Positions 34,979-46,803 of a stretch of 64,000 nt of DNA are shown one piece after another. A model generated the notes under the pieces. That model saw nothing but the letters and a program-made list of their open reading frames with translations, made no database searches and was not told the DNA's origin. The translations under genes and the position numbers were made by a program. How positions within the stretch are numbered: position 1 is the first letter of the stretch; each line of letters opens with the position of its first letter. This DNA is from Toxonevra muliebris (Eukaryota > Arthropoda > Insecta > Diptera > Pallopteridae): the NCBI GenBank assembly GCA_963691655.1, contig OY829329.1, positions 55,813,408 to 55,877,407 on the forward strand, given 5' to 3'.

Positions 34979-37131
34979 CCTTGATCCCTCTGAAGTGGTA
35001 ACACAAGTACCACCATTATAGCAACCCGATTTAATACAATCAACCGTTGTAACATTATCGCCGCCAACCTCAGGTGTTCCACGTCCAGCACCGGCATCGA
35101 CACCAGTTGCGACAGTATTTGAGCTTTCAACTTCTTCGCTGCTAGCGGCGGTTGTGGTAATTAAAGGTTTTGTTACTGATGGTGGTGGATGTGTGCTGTA
35201 AACAGTTGGTGAGGGCGGTTGTGTTTGTGGTGCCGAGGGAGCGAAGGTTGTCGCTGTAGCTGGTGGTTGCAACGTTGGTGGCACATAAGTAATAATTGGT
35301 TTTATTTCAATTGTGGTTGCTGTCGTTGTTCCTATTGCTTCAGTTGTAATCGCCACCGGGACATGTGGGCTAACCAAATCTTCAGTGTACAGAGTGGAAA
35401 TGGTGGTAACATCAACCGATGGTGGTAATGGTGGTGGTGACATCGTTGTTCCTATTGTTGTATTGTGATAGTGATGATGATGGTGATGTGGATGCTCGGT
35501 GGTATGATGGTGATAATGAGGATATTCGGTGGTATGTGTTTCATGGTGATGATGATGTGTATAATGTGTATGCTCTGTTGTTTCTTGTGACGGTGAGTGT
35601 GTAGTGTGATGATGATGGTGATGATGATGATGTATCATGCTCGATTCAGTGGTTTGCGGTGATAGTGCTGAAGTTGTTGTGGTCGTTACTGCTGCTCCTG
35701 CCTCTACCGTCTCATAATCATGCGTTGGCATTGTCGTCGTCACGTGATATGGAGGCGTAGGAGGTTGATATGTCGTAAAGCGTCCACTGCTTGTGCTCAA
35801 ATCTTTACCCGTAAAGTCGTGATAACGCGTTGTCACATACACTTCGGGATATTCAGTGAAGAATGGCACGGCAGTCGTTGTAACCTCGGGCCAAATACGA
35901 TGTGTACTCGCTCCCACCTCATGTTCCGCCGATTCGGAAGAGTCGTAAGTGGGTGGAACTGTGCCACCAGGTGCAATTGGTTTCATTGTACTCACTGGGC
36001 TTGAGATTGTCGGATGATAGGTGGGTGTGATGATCAAGCTGGGTCTAACAGTTGAGTAATCGATGGAAATGGTCTCGATTGTGGTTACATAGTGCGTAAA
36101 CGAGGGACGTGTCGAAAACTGAACTCCACCACCAGGTTGCTCTTCTGATTCGCCACTCGTCGATAATTCTACGGAATGTGAGATTGGAGTGTAGTCAGCA
36201 TCGATCCCAGCACTTATTGTCTTGGTCGTTGTTCCTTCTTGGCTGGAGCTAACGTCAAAACGTGGCACCGTTGTGTACTCCACCGATGAGCCGATGTCAA
36301 TGGACACGCTACCACCCTCTGATGAATACGAAGACTCTGAGCTACTGACCGATTCTGCGGTATAAGAATGTGATGATTCTGTAGTCTGTTTACTATCTTC
36401 TTCAGCTGAACCTGAAATGCTGCTGGGAGTAGTAGTAGTTGCTGGAAGTTGAGGTACTAAACCGCTGGCACCAGCTCCTCCCTCTGACTCTTTCTCTTCT
36501 TCCGATGTAGATACCGAAACTTCAGGCGCCGCAGCTGTCGTCAGTGCTGCTCCTGCTACCGTCGGTTGTGTAATTTCCACTGTTACCGGTACCGACACTG
36601 TGGCTCTTGTTGTTGACGGCGGCGGTGCTATTGTCGATGGTGCCGTATAATTACAATCCAGCGAATCTTCGCCAATCATCAGACATTCACACAGCATACC
36701 CGTCAATAACGGTGGACACGAACACGAAAATGTGTCCACACCATCAATGCACACCCCACCATTCATACAACGTGGCCCCAACTGACACTCATCATATTGA
36801 TATTCACATTTCATGCCATGATAATCAGGCACACAATAACACGTTGGCACACCCTCTTCCATCAGGCACAGCGCATTATTCTGGCATGGATTGTCCGCAC
36901 ATATGAGTATCTCCTCCTCGCAATTGTTCCCCGTATAGCCCATGGGGCAGGCACATACATACGCTGCCAATTTGTCCACACAAACGCCACCATTCTGACA
37001 AGGTGCTGATTCGCATTCGTTGATTTCCTCTTGACAAATACGTCCATGCCAGCCAGCAGTACATTCACAAGAGAACTCGAGTCCAGGTCCTTCCAAGCAT
37101 TCGCCACCATTCTGACAGCGAGCGCCAGTGC
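34979..37131 (-). CDS. eys: eys-like gene, large exon: EGF repeats, mucin-like Ser/Thr region, start of next EGF
   Basis: This 2153-bp exon enters in phase 1 after an acceptor at 37134-37132 and leaves in phase 0 at a GTAAGT donor (34978-34973). It completes one EGF begun in the previous exon (ARCQNGGEC, CECTAGWHGRIC) and adds three more: INECESAPCQNGGVC near 37020, ILICADNPCQNNALC near 36905, and YDECQLGPRCMNGGVC near 36790. About 520 residues follow (roughly 36650-35060), dominated by Thr, Ser and Pro with many TTT and SS runs and almost no Cys, a mucin-like domain expected to be heavily O-glycosylated and extracellular. A poly-His block sits inside it at about 35640-35460. The exon ends with VDCIKSGCYNGGTCVTTSEGSR, the first half of a sixth EGF. 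Reading past the donor gives a hydrophobic tail and a stop, which is intron. Mucin spacers between EGF clusters occur in fly Eys; the gene name is inference. Confidence 0.9.
35460..35640 (-). repeat. coding histidine-rich microsatellite in the mucin region
   Basis: CAT/CAC codon runs interrupted by Thr, Glu and Tyr encode about 30 His in roughly 60 residues, including a run of nine His. Other frames on both strands produce shadow ORFs. Length variation between individuals would be expected from the repeat structure. Confidence 0.9.
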
Positions 37132-37265
37132 CTGTTGTATTATGAAATTGTATGAGTGAAGAAAATAAAAAGAATACAAAAGATGAAAAGAATTATATTA
37201 TGTCATTGTTACATACATATAAAGGTTGACACATTTCAATTTCTCCCATCGTTAATTTAACTTAC
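37132..37265 (-). other. short intron of the eys-like gene
   Basis: A 134-bp phase-1 intron with a GTAAGT donor and a CAACAG acceptor. It is the only short intron visible in this gene and contrasts with neighbours of 8.9, 18.3 and more than 26 kb. Confidence 0.88.
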
Positions 37266-37418
37266 CCGTCTCACATACGGCCACATCCAATTCGCAATTA
37301 ATGCCAAGATAGCCCGGTTGACATGTGCATGTATAGCCATTGTTTCTGTCACGACAATGTCCGCCATTCTGACATGGATTTGACATGCATTCATCGACAT
37401 TTTCCTCACAATTTGATC
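37266..37418 (-). CDS. eys: eys-like gene, EGF exon (first visible exon)
   Basis: This is an internal 153-bp exon encoding one EGF-like repeat. The translation contains [16 protein letters not shown], then the [12 protein letters not shown] ending, a calcium-binding-type EGF (D-E before the first Cys), and then the start of the next EGF (VAVCETG). The acceptor is a pyrimidine tract plus CAG read at 37421-37419, and the donor GTAAGT is read at 37265-37260. Both ends are phase 1, the usual phase of EGF exons. It joins the next exon over a 134-bp intron. The EGF, mucin, EGF, LamG order downstream suggests eyes shut/spacemaker, a secreted protein of the fly inter-rhabdomeral space; the assignment is inference from architecture. 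The upstream exon carrying the signal peptide is not visible. Crumbs or another EGF/LamG protein is the main alternative, less likely because of the mucin spacer. Confidence 0.85.
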
Positions 37419-38094
37419 CTGTTGGAGAGGAGAAGAACATGAAGATGTCAATTAGTTTTTGTTTGTTTTTTTTTCGATTTTGTTTAAAGGAAATTCATTT
37501 CCGCGTAATGGTGAGAAAAGAAGAAATGAAACAAAGACGTAGAGACAATATGACACATATATACTCATAAGTATAAACATATTTATTTAAAAATCCTGTA
37601 CAAAAGTTTTAAGATTAATTCTTCGTAATTGACTTTTATAGATTGAAATATTTTAAGGTCTGCGTCTAGATTTTTTACATATATTTGGGTTAATTGTTTT
37701 AATACAAAAATGGGGGAAGGGCAAACGAAAAATGGAAATGGAAAGGGAAAAAGGAAAAGGGGAAAATATTGTGATGCCTTTATCGATTCGGTTAGATGCA
37801 CCATACTGACTGGCTATTTATCTCATTGAAAGAAATTATGACATACATAGTTAATGGTCTTGTTTTAGATATAGATTTTGAGAATAACAATCCAGTTTTC
37901 ATCAAGCTAGCGTACATCGAAGTTCTTTTGAGTGCTATATGGTATTTGCTGCAAAAAATGCACACGTCACTCTAGATTAGTATAATTTATGTTATGCCAG
38001 GCTTTTTAGACTTAAGGCAGATCTAAGAGGATTATGATTAGATTAGATTAATACGGAAGTGGGCAATAATTTCCCAGATCACTGCGGCCATCTA

Positions 38095-39070
38095 GGGCCT
38101 ATAGTGATATACCTCAAAGACCTTTGATGAAATTTAATATCCTTTTAGCAGAACAATCCGCAATGTCTTGCGGTTGTAGGATAGAGTTTCCCAAGTAACG
38201 AAGTCGGGTCTTCATTAGACCTTCACAGTGGCATAAAATATGTTCTGCTGTTTCTTCCTCCTCGTTACATATTCGGCACGTATCGTCTTGTGCTAGACCC
38301 AAGTTCGATAGGTGTTTTTTTGGCCCTACAGTGCCTTGTATAGAACCCTGTGGCAATTCGGATTTGGTTCCTGCCTAAATTAAGCAGTTGTTTAGTTCTG
38401 CGTTGACAGATCTTTGGCATGAATGATTTAGCTTGTCTGTTACCGGGGGTTTCCCTCCAGTATTGTAGCGAGTTACTGTCCAGCCAATTTTTTAAACTGA
38501 TTTTAACGGAACTCCATGGTAGACCGCTTTCCTTGCAAGTTCATCCGCCATTTCATTGCCTACATGTCCTCTATGCCCTCGGCTTGGAAAACTGAGTTAC
38601 CTGTGCCCATACCGGCATAAATATATTTTTTTGGTCTAACTTCGTACACTCCTGCCCCAACTCCTTCGTTTGTCTTGGAGCCATCTGTATACCATACATG
38701 ATACTCCCCTGTAAACTTTAGCCTGACCTGTTCCCAGTTATTCTTATCAGGGAATGTGACATTAAAGTTGTGGCAGAAGTTGTAACGCGGAAGACATTTA
38801 TCGGTAGAAAGAATACTAAAGCTTTCAACCAGGTTAATTTCTTGGATTAGATCCGGATGAATAGTTTTACCCGCCGTTACTTCTGATTCCGAGATGAGCT
38901 TACAGGTGAACTATAGAGCTTCTTTCTTTAAGAATAAGTGTAGCGGTGGTAGGTTTAGCAATGTATTCAATGCCGCGGAGGGCGTTGTTCGCATTGCTCC
39001 TCTGATACAGACGCTAGCTAGTCTTTGAAGTTTAAGTGGGTTATGATATAAGAGGTTTAATGTGCTGATA
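38095..39070 (-). mobile_element. decayed RNase H-bearing LINE fragment (family 2)
   Basis: Complement reading gives RLASVCIRGAMRTTPSAALN (about 39030-38970), a WYTDGSKTNEGVGAGV RNase H start near 38690-38640, and a C-terminal zinc-knuckle-like DDTCRICNEEEETAEHILCHC at about 38290-38225. Stops and frameshifts interrupt it throughout. It is a 5'-truncated relic of an I/LOA-type element. Confidence 0.75.
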
Positions 39071-39983
39071 TTTGTCTGAACTAATTCTATGTGAGAATCT
39101 AAAGCACTGATCCTACACTTGAGTCAAAGCAATGGCGCTTAATGTGGGGTATTTTAAATCATTATCCTTCAGATAAAGAATTCTATGTTTGCTATCTTAT
39201 GCCTGGCAGAATTTTTAGTTTACCATACCCGCCTGCCACACTTGCTAATGCCAGGTTCTTTAGCAGAGACTAGGAAGACGGGTTAGAGTAGAAATTAGAA
39301 TAGGGATTAAATAACCCTGTCAATTGTCTATAATACCAAAAACAATTGCTTTGAGGTACAATAATTTATTTATCGCGGCACAAGGTGCATCTGTCAGCCC
39401 GATATGGAAGTTTGAAACATTGGCTTTGAGAAAACGAATCTAATGCTTTTCAGCAAGATGATGGGAGGAAAAACATTCAGGCTTCTACAGTTGCGCACTC
39501 ACAAAGTTCATTCGCCTACATATGTCAAGTGTTATGTTCTCAGTTTTAGGTTTAATATTTAAATAACCTGTCTATGGACAAAAAATTGGTGCTAAGCATA
39601 AAAATCTCACGTCTTTTGTCAGCAATTGATTTAGCCGGAATGCCATAATACCAAACCCATAAAACTCATAACAATACCCTGTAATAGGAAACCACAAATC
39701 ATCAGATTTGATATTGAGAGTCTAATTCTCTCAGTCTTAAGTTATTCGCTTCTCATATAGTGTCAGACATGTCAATTGTCTATGCCAAGTTCATCGACGC
39801 AGCTAGAAGATAGTTGGTGTATCTTAGAGGAGTACGCCATATGGAGAATTTTTTAACATCCATTTTAAGCACGATTCTTTAAGAAGAAGGGTGAACTACA
39901 AGAGCATGAATCATTCATTTTTTTCTAGTTTTGATTTTAAACCCAAATTTTTCGAAATTGTCTACTAAAGTGCTATGTAGCAT

Positions 39984-41000
39984 TTAGGTTAGGTTAAGTG
40001 GCAAGGACACATTTAGGCTAAATACGGCCCGTTGTGTTACCACGTGGGTGTTTCATTCACCCCCTTTAGAACCTGAAGAAATTAGTTGAACCAATTAGAC
40101 TTTGTTATGAAATTAAATAGGTCCCTAGGTCAGTTGACCCTAAGTCGTATAAGTCATCTAGAAAATATCGATTCAGGGCATTTTTCTTACAGTAACCCAG
40201 GGCTGGGCAGAAGCACCAGTAGTGAGAAATGGATTCCTTCTCTTCTTCATTTTTACAGCTTCTACAATAGTCGTTTGAGGGCGCGCCAAATCTCGACGCG
40301 TGTACGCCTATAAGACAGTGACCAGTTATTACTGCTACAGCTTTGTTTATTTGTCTTCTACCGAGAGATAGCAGCTTCCTAGAGCGTTTGGGGTTATACT
40401 CTGGCCATACCTGCCTGGTGGTTCTGCACGTGTGCTCAGCCAGCCATCTCACCTTCGTTTGCATCAAGAACTCCGTTTGAACACAAAGCTTGCAGGTTGC
40501 CTGTGGGATACCCGGGTAGTCTTTAAATTGTATAAACGGTTTTTTTGTGCCCAATCTAGTTTGTTCTTCAGCTTTGTGTACGTTGAGTTCATCGGCTACA
40601 TCGTTGAGTACACACCGACTATCAAAAGCCACCTTGGAGGTCAATGATATACTGGCTAGGGATTTGATAGCAGGTTGGCTATCGCTGAGAATAAAAATAC
40701 CATTGGCTGATACTCTATTGCATTTCAGTCAGTTCGCCGCTACCTGAATAGCCATGACCTCAGCTTGGAAGACGCTGCAATGGTCAAGCAGACGAAAGTA
40801 TAAGCTTAATCCTACTTGCTCAGAGAAAACCCCTCCCTCAACCCTTCCATCCAGTTTGGATCTATCGGTATAAAGGTACACCGCATCCTTCTGCTGGTCT
40901 CGACTCTCGATCATATCCTCTCTCCAAGGAATGGAAGTGATGAAGTGATTGTCGAAGAAGGGTGTGTGGAGGGTTTAGCTAGCATTTACCTTCAGCAAAA
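39984..41000 (-). mobile_element. RNase H-bearing LINE fragment (family 3) with AACCTAACCTAA tail
   Basis: From 40960 downward the complement encodes LYTDRSKLDGRVEGGVFSEQ (RNase H first Asp, with DRS in place of the usual DGS), FQAEVMAIQVAAN, a stop, ILSDSQPAIKSLAS, then a C-terminal region with YCRSCKNEEEKESISHYWC (zinc knuckle) at about 40240-40180. The frame shifts near 40100 before a TKSNWF block. The 3' end (40030-39984) reads GTGGTAACACAACGGGCCG, GCCTAAATGTG, then CCACTTAACCTAACCTAA. This tail is shared with 43690-43894 and with the SINE at 56858. 5'-truncated and inactive. Confidence 0.8.
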
Positions 41001-42348
41001 TGGTTGCCAAAAATGTGCTCATGAGCGTTATTTACGGTCTATAGCTTTTTCTTTGTAAAAAAATGTTCAAAAAACTGTATAAATATTCTAAATTATACTT
41101 CGGTTGTTTGAGAATCCCACGGAACAACCGATTTCGCTCAAAATTGCAATGCAGCTTCAGGCTGGGGAGCTTATGGTAAGGAATCCCTGCCTTTAATGTA
41201 CAGTTGCCCATGGAATGACTAAGCCAAGCCAAACTTAGTCACCAAATGGTGAAGTGGAAAGCTTTTCTTAGTCAATTTCTGCTCTCGGAGGTTTGCCATT
41301 GCATGTCAAGAGGTCAAGATGCCGTGTTGAAAAAATTGTATTTTTGATTTCCGACCATGCTGAGTATCGCACACGGGCACTCTGCATAGCAATCTATTGA
41401 TGACCATTTTTCATAAAATTTAATGCAAGTAAAACAGCAAGAATAATGCCAGATTTTGAAGATTTAGCCCCTCTTTTCCATCGATTCACTCTAATGTATG
41501 TTGGTAGGGTAGACTGCGAACTTTTTATGCCTGGAAGAGCATATATCTAATATCTAAATCGAAAAAAAAACACTGTAAAAATGTTCATACAAAGTTGGGT
41601 ATCCCTAATATGCACGCAATTTTACACTACATAACTTGTGTTAATAACAAATTTTCATTTCTTAAAAGTAAGAAAACAAAAATAAACTTAAAAACATTTT
41701 GTTTTTCGTCTTCTGTTTTTGTTTTTGTTTGGACTGCAAGAAAAACCTTATTTTCTTAAATTTTCACAGAAAAAAAAACGAAAACAATAAAAAATAAAAA
41801 TAGATATGTACTTCTGCAGACATATAAATTATGCTCGAAAACTTTAAAAGCACAACTTGACGTTTACAATAGTCCCAAAACTTTTAACATTAATTTGTAT
41901 GTTTCAAAGAAACAAAAAAAAACAAAAAAAAAAACAGAAAGGGTACATAGGACCAAACTTCACGCAATTACAAAAACAAAAGGAGTCCTTCTTTTTGTGT
42001 TGTATTGTTGTGTGCATGCATTTCGAAAGTTAAATCCGTTATAAGAATCTTCTAAAATATAAAATGAAGGTGGAAAAGTGGGTAGAGCAATGTGTGCATT
42101 GAAAGGAGGGGTGAGGGGAGTAGCTACTGCTAGTTTGTCTTGCAGATGTGTAAAGCATTTCAACACTTTTGTATGCTTTTTAAAGTTTTTTCCATTTCTC
42201 TCCTCTCTCTCTCTTCCAATTTATTTGTTTGCAACTTTATATACAACAACAAGAACAACAACAAATCGTTCTTTTAAGAAACTGTTTTAACATGGTACGA
42301 AATTAAATTGCAGTGAATTTCTTTATTTATTTATATGAGTGTATCTTT

Positions 42349-42372
42349 CTCTCTCTCTCTCTCTCTCTCTCT
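42349..42372. repeat. CT microsatellite
   Basis: About twelve uninterrupted TC units. Confidence 0.9.
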
Positions 42373-43689
42373 TTTGCCCCCTTCATTTACTTCTGTATAG
42401 TACAGCGAGGCATTGATTTTGGTCTGCCTTGCTACTGCCCTATATGTTCACTACCTTCACTGCCTGTCCTCTTGCCGAACCCTCTTTTTTCTACCACTGC
42501 AAAATAGTTGCAATAAATTGTAAAATAAAGTGCATATGTTGAGAATGCAGTACAAAACTTTTACATATTCGTGCAACATTTTGTTGAAAGTCGAAATGAA
42601 AAGTTTACATTCATATCTGTTTCGTCGTCTTCTTCAGGGTGTTTGTTCGCTCTTCGCAAAAGCGGTTGATTTGCTATTTTCATTTATTTTATTTGTTTAA
42701 CTTATCTCTCGATTTTTGTATATTTTTATATTTTATGTATATTTGTTTGTCGCATGGAAATTAAATTTTTTAAGTTTTTCGTTTAATTTTTTATTGCTTT
42801 TTTCGTTCAATTAAATGTTGTTAAAAATAACTAAAGTTTAAAGAGATAGAAATATAAGGTGTAGGTGTTGTCGCTAATTTAACGGCGCCATGGATGAAGC
42901 TCTGACTTTGACTATCTTCGTTTCTCAGAGTTTGGATAAGTTTAATAATTGTGAGTTGGAAATATGAGTTGTGAGGAAATTTTTTCTGCAAAGACTTAGA
43001 CTAACTTTTGCACCATTTCCCTTCCTCTCTTTAGATGTACCAATAAATCTGATATAGGCAGTTGCAACAACCCTTACAGTCATGACTAAAAGCATGGCTA
43101 AAAGCATGAGATTCTAAAAACTCAGAATTGATAGCTCAGAACTTTTCCCCTTCTTGGGCCCTATTGATATAAATTTAACTTAGGTTGGTGAATTTTATCA
43201 ATACAGTAGTGTAGCAATCTCAATGGTTCAATTGCTCGTCAGCCTGATGTAAAGCATAAGTTTCTTAATCAGAGAATAAACGTTTTGAACCGTCTTCACA
43301 TTGGACGCCAATAAAATATTACATAAGTCTCATTTAAATGAATGCTCGGTTCGTTCATGAACAAATATAATAAAATTTTTGAACAAAATTTAAGAAAAAT
43401 TAAAATTGACGAAAACAAGCCTAAATATATATCTACAAAAAAAAAAAAAACAAATAAGTTTGGAGGTGCTGTTAGCCCCTTAATATAGCATTCCCTCGTG
43501 GTCTTACCAATGAATCTGTGATAGACAGTCAGTTGTGACATTTTAATAATAAGCCTGACTGTCTTGTCACTAAAATGACGAGACTCACAATGTCGAAATC
43601 GATGATTCACGAAACGTTTACATTGGAAGATGTCTCCACTCTGTACAAGTTAATCATTCACCAGCTTGACAAAAATCTTGTGACTCTTA

Positions 43690-43894
43690 GGTTAGGTTAG
43701 GTTGGAGTGGCAGCCTACTGCTTGAAAGCACACTTAAGCACATTTAGGCTCATTGTGATACCACAGTACGGCGCGACTCCCCCATTTACGGAGATTGGAG
43801 AACCATGAGGATTCCATAATGAATCTGGCTATGTCCTTAATATTTACGGATGATAGCTCGGACAGACTAGTGAAGAAACTAGACTAGACCTAAC
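43690..43894 (-). mobile_element. 205-bp 5'-truncated LINE insertion with 13-bp target duplications
   Basis: The segment is flanked by CTTGTGACTCTTA at 43677-43689 and 43895-43907. In complement it reads SLSELSSVNIKDIARFIMES followed by SWF, the extreme C-terminus of an RNase H-type LINE, then CTGTGGTATCACAATGAGCC, GCCACTCCAACCT and three CCTAA units. This is a clean product of target-primed reverse transcription with heavy 5' truncation. The 3' tail matches the LINE at 39984-41000 and the SINE at 56858-57165. Confidence 0.88.
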
Positions 43895-44629
43895 CTTGTG
43901 ACTCTTAATCTTAGGTTGAATGTTTTGTTTCCCACATAGGGCTCCAATTTTTACATATATCTGATTCAGACATATACAAACGCATTAAGGTTTGGGGTGG
44001 TTTAACCCTTCTAACGTAAATGATTATTTCAAATTAATCAGTAAATAAAAAAAAAATATATACATAATTTATATCGGGTTTTGTTCACTAAACATTCTGC
44101 TATAGTTTGAGAAAAAAAACCCCATTTTAGAAAACATATTATGAAAAAAATTGACTTTTAAAATCGTTCCAAATTATCAGCATGCGTTTTCTACTTGTAT
44201 ATTATTCGGATCGATGATACGAATTACCAGCAAATGAGGTGTTTGCATAATTAAAAAATTTAGAAAAACTATGTAGTTTTAAATAATGAACGTTTTTTAG
44301 TTGTGATTTAGATATAATAGGTGATATTTGGAGGTCATTCGGATCGACCCTTTGCTTAGAGAGTTTTTGTGGAATTTGAGTTCAAAGTTTAGATAAACTT
44401 GAAAAATATTTTGAATTTTAGTCAAAAATTTTGCATTTTAAAATCAAAAAATATTTTTTTTGATTGAAATATTAATCGAAATTAATAGCGTTTCTTAGAG
44501 TTATACCAATTTTGCAAATAATAAGTAATTTTTAGTCAAATTCGAAATGAAATATATTTTTAAAAAGTAGTTTGTGTTAAATGATTAGTATTTTTTTTAT
44601 TCCTGACCACATTTTAATTTTTGATTATG

Positions 44630-44760
44630 TCAATCTATATATATAAAATAGAGCTCTGTTAAATGTTTAGTCTTAATAGGTTTTTATATTTCGCAACGGA
44701 TTGTCATGAAATTTAGTATGTAATTGCTTTGGACATTTGTCGAGTTAAGTTGATATTTAT
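44630..44760 (+). repeat. possible Helitron-like 5' end
   Basis: The sequence ATCTATATATATAAAATAGA followed by GCAACGGATTGTCATGAAAT recalls 5' ends of insect Helitrons. No rolling-circle helicase and no CTRR-plus-hairpin 3' end was identified, so this is weak. Confidence 0.25.
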
Positions 44761-45189
44761 TTTAAGTTAATTTTAAATAGCTTCTTTAATATAGATCGAT
44801 ATTTGAACCAAAGTCAATGTTTTCAAACAATTTAGCTACTTAATGTAAAATGCTGCTTAAACTATAAGAAGTGCATAAAAATTATGTATAGAAAGATTGA
44901 TATTGATATTGATCTTATCGTTTGCTAAAATAAAGTCAGTGGTGGATTTATATCTAAAGTTAATAGTTTACCTGTAAAATGCATTTTTATATTAAAAATT
45001 TGTTCCCCTTACATTTGGTTTTGTAAATATTTATGTTTTTCCTAGAATCAAAGCCAAAGATTTTTTTACTTCGCTCGCTGTGATTTCCACCACACAAAGC
45101 AGAAAAGAATGCGTATGAGCTTTGCGTTTGAAATTCTTTTTAATTTGCATTAATGTAACTACATATTACTTGATTACAGTATTTCATAG

Positions 45190-45285
45190 TGATGTGTGGA
45201 TGAGTTGGTTAGAAGGGAAAGTATAGTAGTGGATGTAGGAAAGAGTTGTGGATTAGTGAGTTCGAATCCCACTTGAAGCGGGACC
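45190..45285 (+). ncRNA. tRNA-like SINE head
   Basis: Box A-like TGGATGAGTTGG (45197-45208) and a good box B GAGTTCGAATCCC (45258-45270) with long spacing, followed by an A/T-rich tail. No tRNA cloverleaf closes, so a tRNA-derived SINE is preferred. Confidence 0.45.
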
Positions 45286-45956
45286 AAATAATTTTTTTTT
45301 TCAATATATTTTTTTTTTATCGGTGTTTTGGAAAAAAATAAATATACAACAAAAAACAAATACCGACAAAGGGGAATATAAAATATGCAAACACATAAAA
45401 GGCATTACTATATATTACTAATGTGATCACCGTATTTTCTAATGGTTTATGGCTTAGCCTGTTAAAAAGGAGAGCAAAGTTGTAGTTGTTATTTGACGTT
45501 ATTTGACAATGTCATTCTATGAAAAAATATGGATAGGCGTGGCCTTTTCCGTTCAACTCTAATGATTTATATATATATTTCTTAGAAACTATTTTTAGTT
45601 CAGTACTAAGATTTGGAATGATAATATGATTTGTCAATGCAATTTGGTTGCTATGGGTAGACTTGAGTTAGTGACTGTTCCACCTCGGTTTTATAAGGTG
45701 TATTTACTAAATTATTTGTGGTTAGAGAGCTTTGATTGCCAATGGAAAATGCTAGAAAAAATGAATGGAATAAATAAAATATGCGTGACACCTCCCATGC
45801 AAAGAAAATGTTTGAAACTGTATACCTGAGAAACCATTGCAAAGAATACACTGGCAGTTTGTGTGTAAAGGCGGATGGTTAGTAGTAGTTGTTGGGAAGA
45901 AAGTGGAAGTGTTTTAGCATACAAAGGAAATGCTTCAAAAGGTATATATGTAACTC

Positions 45957-46196
45957 TGCCTTATTTTGCTAAGGCCCTAACATCAATTTTTCAGTATAGA
46001 GTTTTCGATGGATTATTATAAAAAATGTGCCCTGTACCGAACATTTTAGAAACCTACACTGAAAACTTACAATCTTTTCTTTTAGTTTAAATTACAAATT
46101 TTCGAAACAGTATTCCAAATACAAAAATGTTTTTTGCTTCTCCTGTAAAATTTGAAAAATGCTTGTTAGGGCTTTATGGGGAACCATAATAAGGCA
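45957..46196. mobile_element. 240-bp MITE-like inverted repeat
   Basis: The ends share TGCCTTATT at the tip and GCCCTAACA further in, with an extra 10 bp or so in the right arm. AT-rich, non-coding centre. No target duplication found, so the class is unknown. Confidence 0.45.
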
Positions 46197-46710
46197 AGCA
46201 ATCAAAATTTAGTTGTAAAGGATGTATGTTGACAGTTATTAGAGAGCCATAGTAAGAAAGATGGTGAAGGTTTGTATGTTAAGATGGGATGTTGATAGGA
46301 ATAACTGAGAAGAATGTTGACACCATTAAACACGTGGAAGTGGAACTACTCATGTAAATGATATGAATGATTAGTGCAATGATTCGATTTTGATCGGAGA
46401 TTGGCACGCTCATATAGATATATCTCTTGCAAAAGTTTTAGTTGTTGTAATTTTTGCATTACCTCTACTTTGCCAGGTCCGGACAACGAATATATACTTA
46501 TAAATTTTAATACAGAAACTTCTTAGAGTGATTCGATGAATTGAGTTTTTATATATTTCATTGTTCATCAGCATACGAGCGTGACCACCGACTAGCGGAT
46601 CCAGAGATTTACCTTAAGGGGTTAACATTTGTTCAACCATTTTAAATATTTTTTTTATTTGTAGCCAACGATCAAATATATGAAATTCTTATCAGTTTAT
46701 CAGTAAGGAA

Positions 46711-46803
46711 GGGGGGAGTTACAGAGGCGTTGGGGGACTTGGGAGGAGTGGTTAGGGTGGAGTTGGGGGGAGATGAGGGGGAAGTTGGGAGGGAGGTCAG
46801 GGG
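46711..46803 (+). repeat. G-rich tract with multiple G-quadruplex motifs
   Basis: At least eight runs of three to six G within about 95 bp, separated by short spacers (e.g. GGGGGACTTGGGAGGAGTGG). It lies between AGCGGATC (46594-46601) and its complement GATCCGCT (46843-46850), so it may sit in a small element. Confidence 0.75.

Noticed and set aside
35219..36004. Plus-strand ORFs opposite the mucin exon
   Set aside because: They are shadows of the repetitive minus-strand coding sequence, with Trp/Cys-rich nonsense composition.
43686..43702. TTAGG repeats as a telomeric tract
   Set aside because: Only three units at the tip of a LINE insertion with target duplications.
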